Source: Methanosarcinales archaeon (lineage in GTDB: Archaea > Halobacteriota > Syntropharchaeia > Alkanophagales > Methanospirareceae). Taken from it: 5,560 nt of DNA. Position numbers and translations under genes: made by a program. Below, piece after piece: positions 5,310 to 5,560 of this stretch. How positions within the stretch are numbered: the first letter of the stretch is position 1; the number at the start of each line of letters is the position of its first letter. The stretch is taken from positions 821 to 6,380 of the forward strand of contig JAODGV010000002.1 of NCBI GenBank assembly GCA_025464425.1, in the 5' to 3' direction. The notes below the pieces were generated by a model. That model ran no database searches, had not been told where the DNA came from, and saw only the letters and a list, made by a program, of their open reading frames with translations.

Positions 5310-5560
5310 ATGAGTGGCGCGATAGAGGTAATAGATGGCGACGGGCATATCCTTGGGCGGCTGGCGAGTGAGGTAGCGAAGCAGCTGCTACACGATCAGG
5401 ATAAGCAGATAGTGATAGTGAATGCGGAACGCGTGGTGGTAAGCGGCACGAAGGAGAACCTGATAGAGGAGTACATGCGGCGAAAGACACGGGGCTCGAA
5501 GGAGAAGGGACCGTATTTCCCGAAGATGCCGGATAGAGTGCTGAGACGTACGATACGCGG
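5310..5560 (+). CDS. rpl13: Large ribosomal subunit protein L13 (3'-truncated by window end)
   Basis: The frame is open from ATG at 5310 to the end of the window (83 complete codons), encoding the N-terminal part of archaeal L13 (uL13), an early-assembling protein of the 50S subunit. Diagnostic segments are EVIDGDGHILGRLASEVAKQ, IVIVNAERVVVSG and the run YMRRKTRGSKEKGPYFPKMP near residues 55-74, followed by RVLRRTIRG. The archaeal family is about 140-155 residues, so roughly the last 60-70 residues lie outside. The start is four bases after the rpl18e stop, with GTGTGAG at that stop able to act as a weak ribosome site; translational coupling is likely. Confidence 0.96.
   Translation, partial: MSGAIEVIDGDGHILGRLASEVAKQLLHDQDKQIVIVNAERVVVSGTKENLIEEYMRRKTRGSKEKGPYFPKMPDRVLRRTIR

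Noticed and set aside
5074..5490. Minus-strand open frame of 138 codons across rpl18e and rpl13
   Set aside because: It spans two confidently identified ribosomal protein genes on the other strand and has no recognisable features.

Overview
The window is a piece of an archaeal chromosome. The evidence is an archaeal-type L18e-L13 ribosomal protein gene pair, an Rpr2/Rnp4 subunit of archaeal RNase P, a Tes-type radical SAM protein (tetraether lipid synthase family), a PP1-like archaeal PPP phosphatase, and TATA-like promoters in place of bacterial -35/-10 boxes. GC content is moderate and ATA is a very common isoleucine codon. With a Tes homologue present, this fits a methanogen-related euryarchaeote such as an ANME-1/Syntrophoarchaeales-like lineage. 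That placement is a guess from memory and not shown by the sequence.

Layout: (1) 2-1180, plus strand, is the 3' part of a protein with a helicase-associated (XPB/Ssl2 N-terminal-like) domain and a C-terminal WYL domain; its start lies outside the window. (2) 1246-2709, plus, is the Tes-family radical SAM protein, with its own TATA box and Shine-Dalgarno site. (3) 2799-3871, minus, holds two genes convergent to tes: a Uma2/DUF820-family nuclease-like gene, then rnp4. (4) 3872-3998 is a divergent intergenic promoter region. (5) 3999-4880, plus, is a PPP-family Ser/Thr phosphatase whose start sits in a 5-bp tandem repeat with three staggered ATGs. (6) 4946 to the end, plus, is rpl18e and then rpl13, cut off by the window end; this is the start of the conserved archaeal L18e-L13-S9-RpoN operon.

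Most of the content is housekeeping: membrane lipid biosynthesis, tRNA 5' processing and translation. The accessory-looking parts are the WYL/helicase-associated protein and the Uma2 protein. No stretch over 300 bases lacks a gene; the longest gap is the roughly 127-base divergent region. I saw no tRNA, rRNA, CRISPR array, insertion sequence or obvious new multigene system. The most notable small-scale signals are a 20-bp imperfect tandem duplication that forms the 3' end of rnp4, a short-loop G-quadruplex motif in the coding strand of the Uma2 gene, and the triple-ATG repeat at the phosphatase start.
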